Positions 21,276 to 30,991 of a DNA stretch of 64,000 nt are shown here, piece by piece. Under the pieces are notes generated by a model. The model saw only the letters and a program-made list of their open reading frames with translations. It ran no database searches and was not told the origin of the DNA. The position numbers and the translations under genes are program-made. The stretch comes from Coenobita brevimanus (lineage: Eukaryota; Arthropoda; Malacostraca; Decapoda; Coenobitidae). Numbering within the stretch: position 1 is the first letter of the stretch; each line of letters opens with the position of its first letter. Where the stretch lies: contig CM064713.1 of the NCBI GenBank assembly GCA_032717465.1, positions 13,457,360-13,521,359 of the forward strand, read 5' to 3'.

Positions 21276-21653
21276 ATAGTAGTGGCTAATAAAACAGACA
21301 GGAAGTAGCTGGCATGTTTACTCTCAGGTCCGCTTAACTACAAAAACGCAAGAGGTCTGCGCTTGCACAGATCCACGATGCAATCAACCCTTACATAACC
21401 AATGTGCACAGAATAGTATTCCTTGACTCGAATATACAACAATAAAACAAATTATTGTAAATTACAGCAACGTGAAAATAAGGACTTGTAAGCAGACAAA
21501 TACCAATCAAAACGATGGATAATAAGTTTTAAGAAAGAATCAAGTACCAACTGAAATGCAAAAATCAGACACCACCTTAAATGGCGAATCAAAACACCAG
21601 TAATCTTTGACACTTCCTGCACTCCACCTACCCCTGGCGGTTCTGCCCCTGCT

Positions 21654-22427
21654 TCAGGCATTCAGCAGGGTAATGAGGCGGGTCATGGACGGTCGGGACT
21701 TAGGCTCGGGCGACAAGGCATCCCTAACCCATCCCTTCACCTCCGGAAGCAGGGCCAGACCCCCCCTCATCGACAAATCGTGCATCAGCCGACCCACACT
21801 GAACGTCTCAGAGGCCAGGGAGCTCTTATGACCCGCCAGAACCTCCGGGGCGATCCAGTCGAACACTTTCTGCATCTCCTCAGAATGCGCCTTACCAAAC
21901 ACTGCTTTAGTCGTGCTGGCCATTCCAAAATCAATAAGAGTCACTATCCATCCACCACCCTCACTTCGCACACAAACATTATCTATTTTGATGTCATTAT
22001 GGTACACACCACGGGCTGCAATGTCAAGGACTATGGTGGCCACCTGACGACCCACTGATGTGATAAATTTTGAATCCATCTCACTGAACCGCTCCTCGCA
22101 GAAGCTCTGAAGATTTTGTCCGGCAAATTTAGTCACAAGAATTTTCTTATCGGGACACACAGCAATCAGCTTCTATGTACCCGCCACGCCCTTCACCTTG
22201 TCTAGGAAAAGCGTCTCGTCAACCAAGAGGTGTTCCTCGTCCTCACCGCTGGACTTCTTCAATACCCAGTTCTTGCCTTCGCCCCGCAACCGCCAACACT
22301 TGCCCTGGCCTCCACTGCCCAACACCTTAACTTCACTTTTTTTACAAACCTGTTGAAGGGCCTTTGCTGGCCATGCCCGAATCCCACGCACGGAGCACAA
22401 TCTATGAAGATTCTTAAACGCAGCCAT
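21654..22427 (-). pseudogene. Protein-kinase-like gene with in-frame stop, copy B
   Basis: Duplicate of 11389-12162, with ATG at 22427 and the same TAG at 22173-22175. The kinase motifs are all kept: glycine loop, VLKK, HNDIKIDN, DFG and APE. There are only a few substitutions, for example GAGW in copy A is GGGW here, and RPSL is RPSM. The upstream TATA box of copy A is absent; sequence of the 2.5-kb repeat begins instead. Confidence 0.75.
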
Positions 22428-22564
22428 TTTCCCGAGAGCAAGATTAGTGCACGCTACCTCTACCAAACTCGAGAGACACCTAAGCTAAGCTCGAAATTTG
22501 ATTCCTGGGCCAGCTGTCGCGCCGCGTTTTCTTCTTAAGCGGTTGCTATACTAGGTGCTAAGTG

Positions 22565-22790
22565 GTGGCAAACATCATCCACTCACTTGATGTAGTGCTA
22601 CCTACGTCCTCCTTCAACTTTATCACTCTTTTTCTATGACTGGCTTCTCTCTTCCTATTTCTCCCAACTTTCCTGTCACCTTTTATTACTCTTTTTCCTT
22701 TTCAGCTGGTTTTGCATTGAGTGACTAAGTCAAATGGTTTCCTGTAAGCCAGGAAATCATTTACACTGTTGGGTGGAATTCATCTCAGGG
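22565..22790 (+). repeat. RTE 5'-leader-like module in repeat copy 1
   Basis: Contains CATCATCCACTCACTTGATG, then after a variable pyrimidine-rich insert TCAAATGGTTTCCTGTAAGC and a GTTGGGTGG word. The same ordered words occur at 25758-25888, 47365-47485 and 55005-55215. At 47365 they lead into RTE coding sequence. Confidence 0.65.
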
Positions 22791-25056
22791 TAACAAAGGT
22801 GTCTTGGAGACCAAACATCAAAGGAGTCCTACACCAGGGAGATGACACTGGAAGATGTGACTCGGCCAGTTACTTACATGGGCAATGAGAGAGACGGAGA
22901 AGGAAGGCATGGAGAACCTACACCTGGCGTCCATTTCCCCAGCAGACAGTCTAGGGAAAATGAAGCCGACGGCAAAACACAAACCCGAGTGAAAGCATCA
23001 AAACTAACATCTCTATGGGTAAGATGCAAGAAAAACATGGTTAAAACACATGGAAAACAATCAGAAAATACAAATAACAAACTACAGTGGAAAAGAAATA
23101 GCTGAAAGGGAGACCAACAAAAATGAGGTAGCATATTACGTACATACATCAGCAAGGGCAAGAAGTCTGCCCTCAAAGTAAATGGAAGAAATGGAAAAAG
23201 AGAACTCGTTTAAAATGGATGATAAAAACCTGAAATGCGACGCATATCTTAAAACGAAAAAGCTAAGAAACCCAACTAGAAAAGGCTCTGAAAAACATAA
23301 AACAGGAAAAAAACAATGACAGCAGGACTAGATGCCAACACAACATATAAGTGAACAATGCTATGCACCTACAGTTTATGGCTGTGTTGGAATGCACAAA
23401 ACCTTCCCAGAGAAGGTAAATGGCAAGGATGTACTGTACAGTATATGCCTTGCCAATTATTTTAAACTGAAAATTCTCATCCTTGCTGAGCAATGTAGTT
23501 TACCACATTCTAGTCTGTGCTCGGGTATACAGCACTACACCCTTTGTGCCAATAGGGAGTGTTTTATTCTAAAACCTGCCAGTTTCACCCAGTCCATCTG
23601 CTTATGACATTTCCCACTCACAATCTGAATACCAGACACAAGCAATTAATAGCTTTTATTCATGAATACACTTGCACAATTGAGGCAAGGGATTGTAATG
23701 GCACTGGTACTATACCTAACAGCTCAAGCACCATTACAAACTCCTCAGTGTTACAAAGTCTTACTACAGATGTGTATGATGCTGACCCACAACACAGGAG
23801 AGATGGAAGACTCTTCATGCTGAGCAAATGTTCAAATGAGTTTTCCCTTTTAATTTTTGGTCATAATACACAAAACAGCCTCCAGAGAATGCCCAAATTT
23901 CCCCCTGAAAGAAATTTTTACCAAATTATGAATCCACATTCTAAAGGTAAACTACAGATGAAGAGATTCAGAAGCAACTGACATGCAAGTTGCACTGGTA
24001 AGTCTAGCTTACATGGATGCTCTGATGAGTGGCAGTGTTCACTCCAAGGGTATTTTAAGTGTCTGGGTGATGTAGTTAACCAACATCAATGTGATTTTGA
24101 CCACAGTGATTAGGAGATAAGGAACCCTAATTTAGGCACTGTACAGAAACAAAACATTGTAGGCATTAAATTCTTTTACCTACTAGTAAACGGAAAGAAA
24201 GTAGAGTACAGTACAAACTAGCCCAGTGACACCACACTCCAACTGCACCTTGTCCTGGCCTATCTGCAACATGCCTTCCTCAATGGTCCCTTGTTCACTA
24301 AATGGATGATTTTCACAGGCCTGTGTATAAACAGTAAGCTTATTATGCCATACTGCAATTCACTTATATGTTGCGTTGTATGCTATAAATACCGGTATCC
24401 ACTGCCAGCCACCGAAAAAGCTGATATGGTAGTTTCTCCAAATTCACAGTACCTGTACCAGTTGTAGCTATGTAAAAGTTGTGCTATTCTCAGCACACCC
24501 CTGATTTATGTGGATGAATTACTGTACATTCAGTGTTTACCATGGATATCTCCCCTTCTTTCTAGTTCCAGATGCCTAACCCACAGTTCATGGGAGACAG
24601 CTTAAATAAAATTACCCTTCAGGCTATCAACACACTACATCATGCCACTTCATGCCAACTTCTCTCATGCACTCCTTCAGTACCACCAAGGCTATGTCAA
24701 CATATCATCATTCCATCATGCCACCTTCTCTCATGCACTCCTCCAGTACCACGAAGGCTATCACAACACATCACCATTCCCTCATGTCACCTTCTCTCAA
24801 ATATTCCTCCATGGTAACTCTCCACCACATTCTTGTTTTCCTTTCCTCAGTCCCTCTTTAACTTCACCTTTTTACACTCTTTGTTAACACTTCTTTCCTC
24901 ATGCATTACATACACCCATACTACTTCAACACATTAGCTACAATATAGCGCGTATAGGAAAAATAATAATATGCAAGACATGAAGGCAACATCACATCAT
25001 GTCTTGGTAACAAGTTTAATAAACTGTTCAGATGGAATAATTATACTCGCAACTGG

Positions 25057-25060
<4 letters not shown>

Positions 25061-25143
<83 letters not shown>
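25061..25143. repeat. (TA)n microsatellite
   Basis: Pure TA run of about 80 bp inside the 2.5-kb repeat copy 1. The matching place in copy 2 holds an A-run at about 57371-57388. Confidence 0.95.
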
Positions 25144-25146
<3 letters not shown>

Positions 25147-25225
25147 GATAAACTTTCCTGGGGAGAAGTTATGGTCTGACTTGCAGTCTCTTCAGGTGTA
25201 AGGATAGAGAGCAAGAGGCTGAAAG

Positions 25226-25628
25226 TGTCTCCACACGGGTTTATTGTATTTTATTCCTGCTGTCTCCACACGGGTTTATTGTATTTTATTCCTGCTGTCT
25301 CCACACGGGTTTATTGTATTTTATTCCTGCTGTCTCCACACGGGTTTATTGTATTTTATTCCTGCTGTCTCCACACGGGTTTATTGTATTTTATTCCTGC
25401 TGTCTCCACACGGGTTTATTGTATTTTATTCCTGCTGTCTCCACACGGGTTTATTGTATTTTATTCCTGCTGTCTCCACACGGGTTTATTGTATTTTATT
25501 CCTGCTGTCTCCACACGGGTTTATTGTATTTTATTCCTGCTGTCTCCACACGGGTTTATTGTATTTTATTCCTGCTGTCTCCACACGGGTTTATTGTATT
25601 TTATTCCTGCTGTCTCCACACGGGTTTA
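25226..25628. repeat. 35-bp minisatellite, about 11.5 units
   Basis: CCACACGGGTTTATTGTATT recurs every 35 bp from 25231 to 25581, with a last partial unit at 25616. Units look identical. Because 35 is not a multiple of three and the unit lacks stops, all three forward frames are open (134-157 codons); these are artefacts. Confidence 0.95.
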
Positions 25629-25639
25629 ATCAGTTACCG

Positions 25640-26690
25640 GGACAGGCAGATATTGAGGCCATTGCTCCCGCTGATTATTTTTAACTTGTGTAAATTTTTC
25701 TTTACTACGATAACGTGTCTACATATTTCTTTACTTGCTGCTGCTAGTGGTTGGTGGTGGCCACCATCATCCACTCACTTGATGTAGTGTTGCTTTCTTC
25801 TTCCTAAGGTGACTCTACAATGAGTGATAAGCTTAATGGTTCCTTATAACCCATGAAACCATTTACAACGTTGGGTGGTAACCATATAATATGAAATTTG
25901 GCCGACGTGGAGTCTACTGAGGCGCCTCTGTTAACTGGGTGAAGACGCAAGTGCGCCGTCCATCCAGGAACCAAACTTTCACTTTCTTACCTGCGCCTCG
26001 ATGTGCGGAGACGCTGGCCATCGCAGGGGAACATCGGTTCACTGCATGGGATAACCCTGCAGGGGCGACTGTTTGCCTATGGTTGATGGGTCTGCTCCCC
26101 GAGACAGATCGAGGCTGCTCCATTACTACTGCTTGGTGCTGCCACACCATTTTATCCAGCGAAGGGACAGCGGATGTAATTTTCAAGTCAATTCGTCACT
26201 ACCCATTCGCAACGGAAAGTTTTTCGTAAGTCGTGTAAGTTTCGTGTGTATAAGATGGCGTAATTATTTGTTACACTTCCTGCTTCCAGACGATTTTATT
26301 TAGCTTAGGAGAGCGTGCTGGCAGTGAAAGGATTCATGAACAGCTGTAACCTAACCACTCCTGATCGTCAAGTGTGTTCTAAGCTGAGTCAAGCCGTCCA
26401 CTGATAGCCGGAATAAAACAAAAATGACGTACTCGGGCTAAAAGGTATAAGATCCATCGTACTGAGTCAACTGTTAAAGGCAACATTCAGTACGTTGACG
26501 TCTTTCATTGTCCTCTTGCTACCGCCAGACGATTCTGTTGGTGGGATCTGTGCCAGTGAGTGGGTTACAAGCAGCCTCCATAACACCCTTCAGTACCATG
26601 GCGTCTTATAGGCTTGCTTAGAGTCCATGTGTGACGCGGGCAATAAACAGTACCTTGGAGCGGCGAATTAGTTCGTTGGTGCTGAGTGAC
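25640..26690. other. No gene recognised; contains an RTE-leader fragment
   Basis: The RTE-leader-like module (25758-25888) includes CATCATCCACTCACTTGATG and GTTGGGTGGTAACCATATAA. After it, an open frame at 25939-26229 (plus) has no recognised domain; TTTTTCGTAAGT at its end could be a splice donor but is unsupported. Nothing else was seen. Confidence 0.5.
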
Positions 26691-26694
26691 CTCC

Positions 26695-27040
26695 AAGGAT
26701 AATGAGGTATCGCTGGTATGCCCAAGTGCGTAATGACCCATTACTCCACCACTCTGAGTGGAGGCCAACTTCCTGCATAATATTACGTGAACGCCAACCC
26801 CGTCTACATGGGCACGCGGCACGTTTCCCTGAGGCTGATCTTTCTCATAGGATGATATCTGAAGGAGTCAGCCTGGAGTGGTGAAGACCAAAGGAACGGC
26901 CGCAACACTCATGGCTGCAGCAAGTGGAACGTTCCTGTCGGGGTTTACTTAGGGTAGTGGAGGAAGAGTTGCTTCCTGTAGGCGTGCAAGGGAGGGACCC
27001 TTGTGGGTGGAGTCACAAGCTGGGTGAGGCTTTGTTCTGT
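26695..27040 (+). pseudogene. C-terminal fragment of a LINE ORF2
   Basis: The plus-strand reading contains RQPRLHGHAARFPEADLSHR, then a stop, then RPKERPQHSWLQQVERSC. This follows the pattern RQxRLYGHVARxPExDxxHR ... WRRPxGRPxxSWLxQV seen near the C-terminus of certain animal LINE polymerases. One internal stop and no upstream RT remain, as expected for a 5'-truncated insertion. It is a different family from the RTE copies in this window. Confidence 0.65.
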
Positions 27041-27253
27041 TGCAGGGTTCAGCCAGGTCATTGCCAAACGTTCTTATTTTCATCTGTCTCTTTGGCAGTT
27101 TTATGGACTTGGTTTGCAACTTGTGTGTCTGTCCAGGTCTCAATGACTAGCTCTTTGTCGAAGTGTGGGTGCCATGTTCTTGTTGTATAAGACATACCCA
27201 CCACAACACAAATACAGACACACACACACATCCACTCACATCCACGCAAACAT

Positions 27254-27256
<3 letters not shown>

Positions 27257-27344
<88 letters not shown>
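27257..27344. repeat. (CA)n microsatellite
   Basis: Uninterrupted CA run of about 88 bp. Confidence 0.97.
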
Positions 27345-27348
<4 letters not shown>

Positions 27349-27451
27349 TACAACTTAGGTGTCATCTGCTTCTTACCTGTGTCATTTTCTGTACCTGACA
27401 CGTTCATTTATTATCATATTTCTTGTATACAGACACTCAGTATTACCCAGT

Positions 27452-27453
<2 letters not shown>

Positions 27454-27512
<59 letters not shown>
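27454..27512. repeat. (AG)n microsatellite
   Basis: Uninterrupted AG run of about 59 bp. The following 27513-27934 holds short GACA/GATA-rich words but no gene. Confidence 0.97.
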
Positions 27513-27514
<2 letters not shown>

Positions 27515-27934
27515 TGTGTTTCACCTCGTGTAAGGGATTAGATACAGTCACCATTTGCGTCTTCAATACCTGTACATCTTAGTATTTCTTTCTAATTAAT
27601 ATCACACCTTTACTTAATCTGAAAAACCAGAATGATAGATAAATGTGTAGACAGAGACAGAAAGAGATATGTAGATAGACAGACACAGATAGATAAATGC
27701 AGATAGCTAGATAGATGCGGTTACCTTTATTCGGCCTAAATCGATAGTAATGCTTGAACTGGAATGACGACCAACGTATAAGAGCTTAATATGAGCTGAT
27801 ATGCAGAATAAATCGCATAAAGGAAAGTGTTAAGGGTGCCTCTAAACTCCCATAGCTTGCAAGAGGTCAACGCTCTGACTGGTTGAGAGCAAAACCAATG
27901 TGTAATTGAAGATTAGAGTGGGTAAAAGTGTTTA

Positions 27935-27937
27935 TTA

Positions 27938-27968
<31 letters not shown>
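27935..27968. repeat. (TTA)n microsatellite
   Basis: TTA triplets immediately before the tRNA-like head; it may be a tail or target of a mobile element. Confidence 0.9.
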
Positions 27969-27969
27969 G

Positions 27970-28045
27970 GGGGCATGGCGGCTCAGTGGCAGATCGCCTG
28001 ACTCGAGACCGAAGAGTCGTGAGTTCGCACCGCATCCGGGAAAGC
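27970..28045 (+). repeat. tRNA-derived SINE head at the start of the 34-bp array
   Basis: A-box-like TGGCGGCTCAGTGG (27976-27989) and B-box-like GTGAGTTCGCACC (28019-28031) have tRNA-like spacing. The stretch starts GGGGGCATGGCGGC and merges into the GC-rich minisatellite. The two boxes match RNA polymerase III internal promoter consensus well; the rest is not a good tRNA. Confidence 0.55.
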
Positions 28046-30409
28046 TGCCTTGCCGGGAGAGGTAGCGCTCTCGGGGTTGTCTTGTCCCCGGGTTGTCTTT
28101 CCCGGGGTTGTCTTGCCCCCGAGGTCTTCTCTTCCCCGGGGTTGTCTTGCCCCCGAGGTCTTTCCTCAGGGGTATTCTTGTCCCGGGGTCTTCTCTTTCC
28201 CGGGGTCGTCTTGCTCCCGGGTTCTTGTCCCTGGTTCATTATCCCCAAGGGGTCGTCTTTGTCAGGGGGTCTTCTCCTAGTGGTCGTCTTGCCCCCGGGT
28301 TCTTCTCTTTCCCGGGATCGTCTTGTCCCCGGGTTCTTCTCTTCCCCGGGGCCGTCTTGCCCCCGAGGTCTTCTCTTCCCCGGGGTTGTCTTGCCCCCGA
28401 GGTCTTTCCTCAGAGGTATTCTTGTCCCGGGGTCTTCTTTCCCGGGGTCGTCTTGCTCCCTGGTTCATTATCCCCAAGGGGTCGTCTTTGTCAGGGGGTC
28501 TTCTCCTAGTGGTCGTCTTGCGTCTTCCCCATGGCCTCTTCTTGCCCTCAGCTTCTTCTCTTTCCGGGGGTTGTCTTATCCCCGGGTTCTTCCCTTTCCC
28601 GGGTTCTTCTTTACCCCGGGTTCTTCTGTATCCTGTGGTCGTCTACCCCCAGGTTCTTCTGTTTCTCGGGCTCTACTTGCACCGTGGTTCTTCTTGCCCC
28701 CAGGTTCTTATGTTTCCTAGGGCGTCTTGCCCCCGGGTTCTTCTCTTTCCCTGGGTCGTCTAGACCCCCGGTTCTTCTCTTTCCCGGGGTTGTCTTGCCC
28801 CTGGGTTCTTCTCTTTCTCTGTGCTGTCTTGCCCCCGGGTTCTTCTCTTTCCCAGGGCCGTCTTGCCCCCAGGTTCTTCTCTTTCCCAGGGCCGTCTTGC
28901 CCCTGGGTTCTTCTTCTCTTTCCCGTGGCTGTCTTGCCCTCGGGTTCTTTTTCACGAGGCCGTCTTTCCCCCTGTGTCTTCTGTTTCCCCGGCCCGTCTT
29001 ACCCCAGGTTTTTCTGTTTCCCTGTGTCGTCTTACCCCGGGTTCTTCTGTTTCCCTGTGTCGTCTTGCCCCCGGGTTCTTCTGTTTCCCTGTGTCGTCTT
29101 ACCCCGGGTTCTTCTGTTTCCCTGTGTCGTCTTGCCCCCGGGTTCTTCTGTTTCCCTGTGTCATCTTACCCCGGGTTCTTCTGTTTCCCTGTGTCATCTT
29201 ACCCCGGGTTCTTCTGTTTCCCTGTGTCGTCTTGCCCCCGGGTTCTTCTGTTTCCCTGTGTCGTCTTGCCCCCGGGTTCTTCTGTTTCCCTGTGTCGTCT
29301 TGCCCCCGGGTTCTTCTGTTTCCCTGTGTCGTCTTGCCCCCGGGTTCTTCTGTTTCCCTGTGTCGTCTTGTCCCCGGGTTCTTCTGTTTCCCTGTGTCGT
29401 CTTGTCCCCGGGTTCTTCTGTTTCCCTGTGTCGTCTTGCCCCCGGGTTCTTCTGTGTCCCTGTGTCGTTCCGCCCCCGGGTTCTTCTGTTTCCCGGGGTC
29501 GTCTTGTCCCCGGGTTCTTCTGTTTCCCGGTGCTGTCTTGCCCCGGGTTCTCTTTCCCGGGGCCATCTTGCTTCGTGTTCTTCTCTTTCCCGGGTCCGTC
29601 TTGCCCCAGGGTTCTTCTCTTTCCCGAGGCTGTCTTGCCCCCGGGTTCTTCTCTTCCCCGGGGTCGTGTTGCCCCCTGGTTCTTCTTTTTCCCGGGATCG
29701 TGTTGCCCCCGGGTTCTTCAGTTTCCGGGGGCTGCGTTGCCCCAGGGTTCTTCTCTTTCCCGAGGCTGTCTTGCCCCCGGGTTCTTCTCTTCCCCGGGGT
29801 CGTGTTGCCCCCTGGTTCTTCTTTTTCCCGGGATCGTCTTGCCCCCGGGTTCTTCAGTTTCCGGGGGCTGTGTTGTCCCCGGGTTCTTCTCTTCCTGGGG
29901 CTTTCTTGTCCCCGGGTTCTTGTTTCCCGGGGTCGTCTTGTCCCCGGGTTCTTCTGTTTTCCGGGGCCGTTTTGCCCCTGACTCTTCTCTTTCCCTGGGC
30001 TGTGTTGCCCCGGGTTCTTCTCTTTCCCTGGGCTGTGTTGCCCCGGGTTCTTCTCTTTCCCGGGGCTGTCTTGCTCCCTGGTTCTTCTCTTTCTCAGTGC
30101 TGTCTTGTCCCCGGGTTCTTTTTCTCTTTCCCGGGGCTGTCTTGCTCCCTGGTTCTTCTCTTTCCCGGGGCTGTCTTGTCCCTGGGTTCTTCTCTTTCTC
30201 AGTGCTGTCTTGTCCCCGGGTTCTTCTTCTCTTTCCCGGGGCTGTCTTGTCCCCGGGTTCTTCTCTTTCTCGGTGCCGTCTTGTCCCCGGGTTCTTTTTC
30301 TCTTTCCCGGGGCTGTCTTGCTCCCGGGTTCTTCTCTTTCCCGGGGCTGTATTGTCCCAGGGTTCTTCTCTTTCCCGGGACCGTCTTGCCCCCGGGTTCT
30401 TCTTCTCTT
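28040..30409. repeat. GC-rich 34-bp minisatellite with higher-order structure, left part
   Basis: Basic unit is CTTGTCCCCGGGTTCTTCTC plus TTTCCCGGGGCTGT (34 bp) with many variants. CCCGGG recurs in most units. Groups of variant units recur in the same order: the landmark TCCCCAAGGGGTCGTC occurs at 28471 (with a shorter precursor near 28236), 37580 and 40444. Every frame on both strands is nearly free of stops, giving spurious ORFs up to 1082 codons. No gene is supported here. Confidence 0.93.
30399..30409. repeat. LINE target-site duplication, left
   Basis: CTTCTTCTCTT, repeated at 36664-36674 on the other side of the LINE. The matching uninterrupted site in the array reads GGGTTCTTCTTCTCTTTCCC. 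Confidence 0.8.
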
Positions 30410-30991
30410 CCCCGCTGAGGGGGGTCACCTTGACGTGGTGGCGGGGCTTGAAGCGTGGCTGGCAGTGCCACCTACTTTGGAGGCATGCCTACTTTAGTAG
30501 GGTTCGGCATTTGTCAGTGTCGTGGACCAAGCACCCCCTACATCACTGGTGGAGGAGGCCTGCTGGTGATGTTAGTCCCTGCCCACTTGCCATCTAGGGC
30601 AGGACTGTTGCCTCCCCACGTGTTTGCCGTGCGTGGCGTCCCTTAATGCTGGGAGACGGGAGTCCTGGAGGTTGAGCGATGCTGCATGGTGCGCCCTGCA
30701 GCTAGCAATACACCTCTTTGGTCCCTTATTCTGGCTAGACGGGCGGCCTGGTTGGGCCCGACCAGGTCAATCGGCTGGTCATGCGTTGGCTAGGGTCAAG
30801 TGGGCACTGGGAGACCTGGTGGCTCCTATCGTCCTGGAGTCACCCTTGCCCAGGTCCCCCAGTGGTTACCTGCGTATACTCTCCCACTACCTCTGGGGTC
30901 ACCAGTGGTGTTATCCCTGGCTTTTGACCTCCCCTTGTTGGGCTCCATGGTGGGTGGAGGGGTGGGGGAATGAAGTTTCTGTTGTATATTA
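30410..30991 (+). promoter_or_regulatory. LINE 5' UTR / internal promoter region
   Basis: GC-rich leader starting CCCCGCTGAGGGGGGTCACC and containing CACCTTGACGTGGTGGCGGG close to the 5' end. The ACCTTGACGTGGTGG word resembles 5' ends of other animal LINEs. Non-LTR elements need an internal promoter here; none is mapped. Confidence 0.55.

Larger units (their letters stand above)
19143..22490 (-). repeat. 3.3-kb duplicated segment, copy B (gypsy plus kinase)
   Basis: Nearly identical counterpart of 8941-12230. The left limit of similarity is ATTAACTGTG at about 19143, where copy B continues into the rest of RT and copy A stops. The right limit is near 22490, close to the predicted kinase transcription start. 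Confidence 0.9.
22500..25228 (+). repeat. 2.5-2.7-kb interspersed repeat, copy 1
   Basis: Similar throughout to 54945-57484, starting near CCAGCTGTC.GCCGCGTTTTC and ending near GGTGTAAGGATAGAGA. No conserved ORF: the 22842-23105 frame is broken in the other copy by a 2-nt indel. The first ~290 bp resemble the 5' leader of RTE copy 2. The body has no recognisable coding signature. It may be a non-autonomous retroelement or the copied transcript of a non-coding locus. Confidence 0.8.

Noticed and set aside
22842..23105. 87-codon ORF in the 2.5-kb repeat as a conserved gene
   Set aside because: The second copy has a 2-nt indel in it near 55316, and no domain is recognisable.
25225..25787. Three overlapping plus-strand ORFs of 134-157 codons
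   Set aside because: 35-bp unit read in three frames; no unique coding sequence.
25939..26229. 96-codon plus-strand ORF
   Set aside because: No recognisable family, no promoter, and only a chance-level donor-like GTAAGT; mentioned only within the spacer entry.
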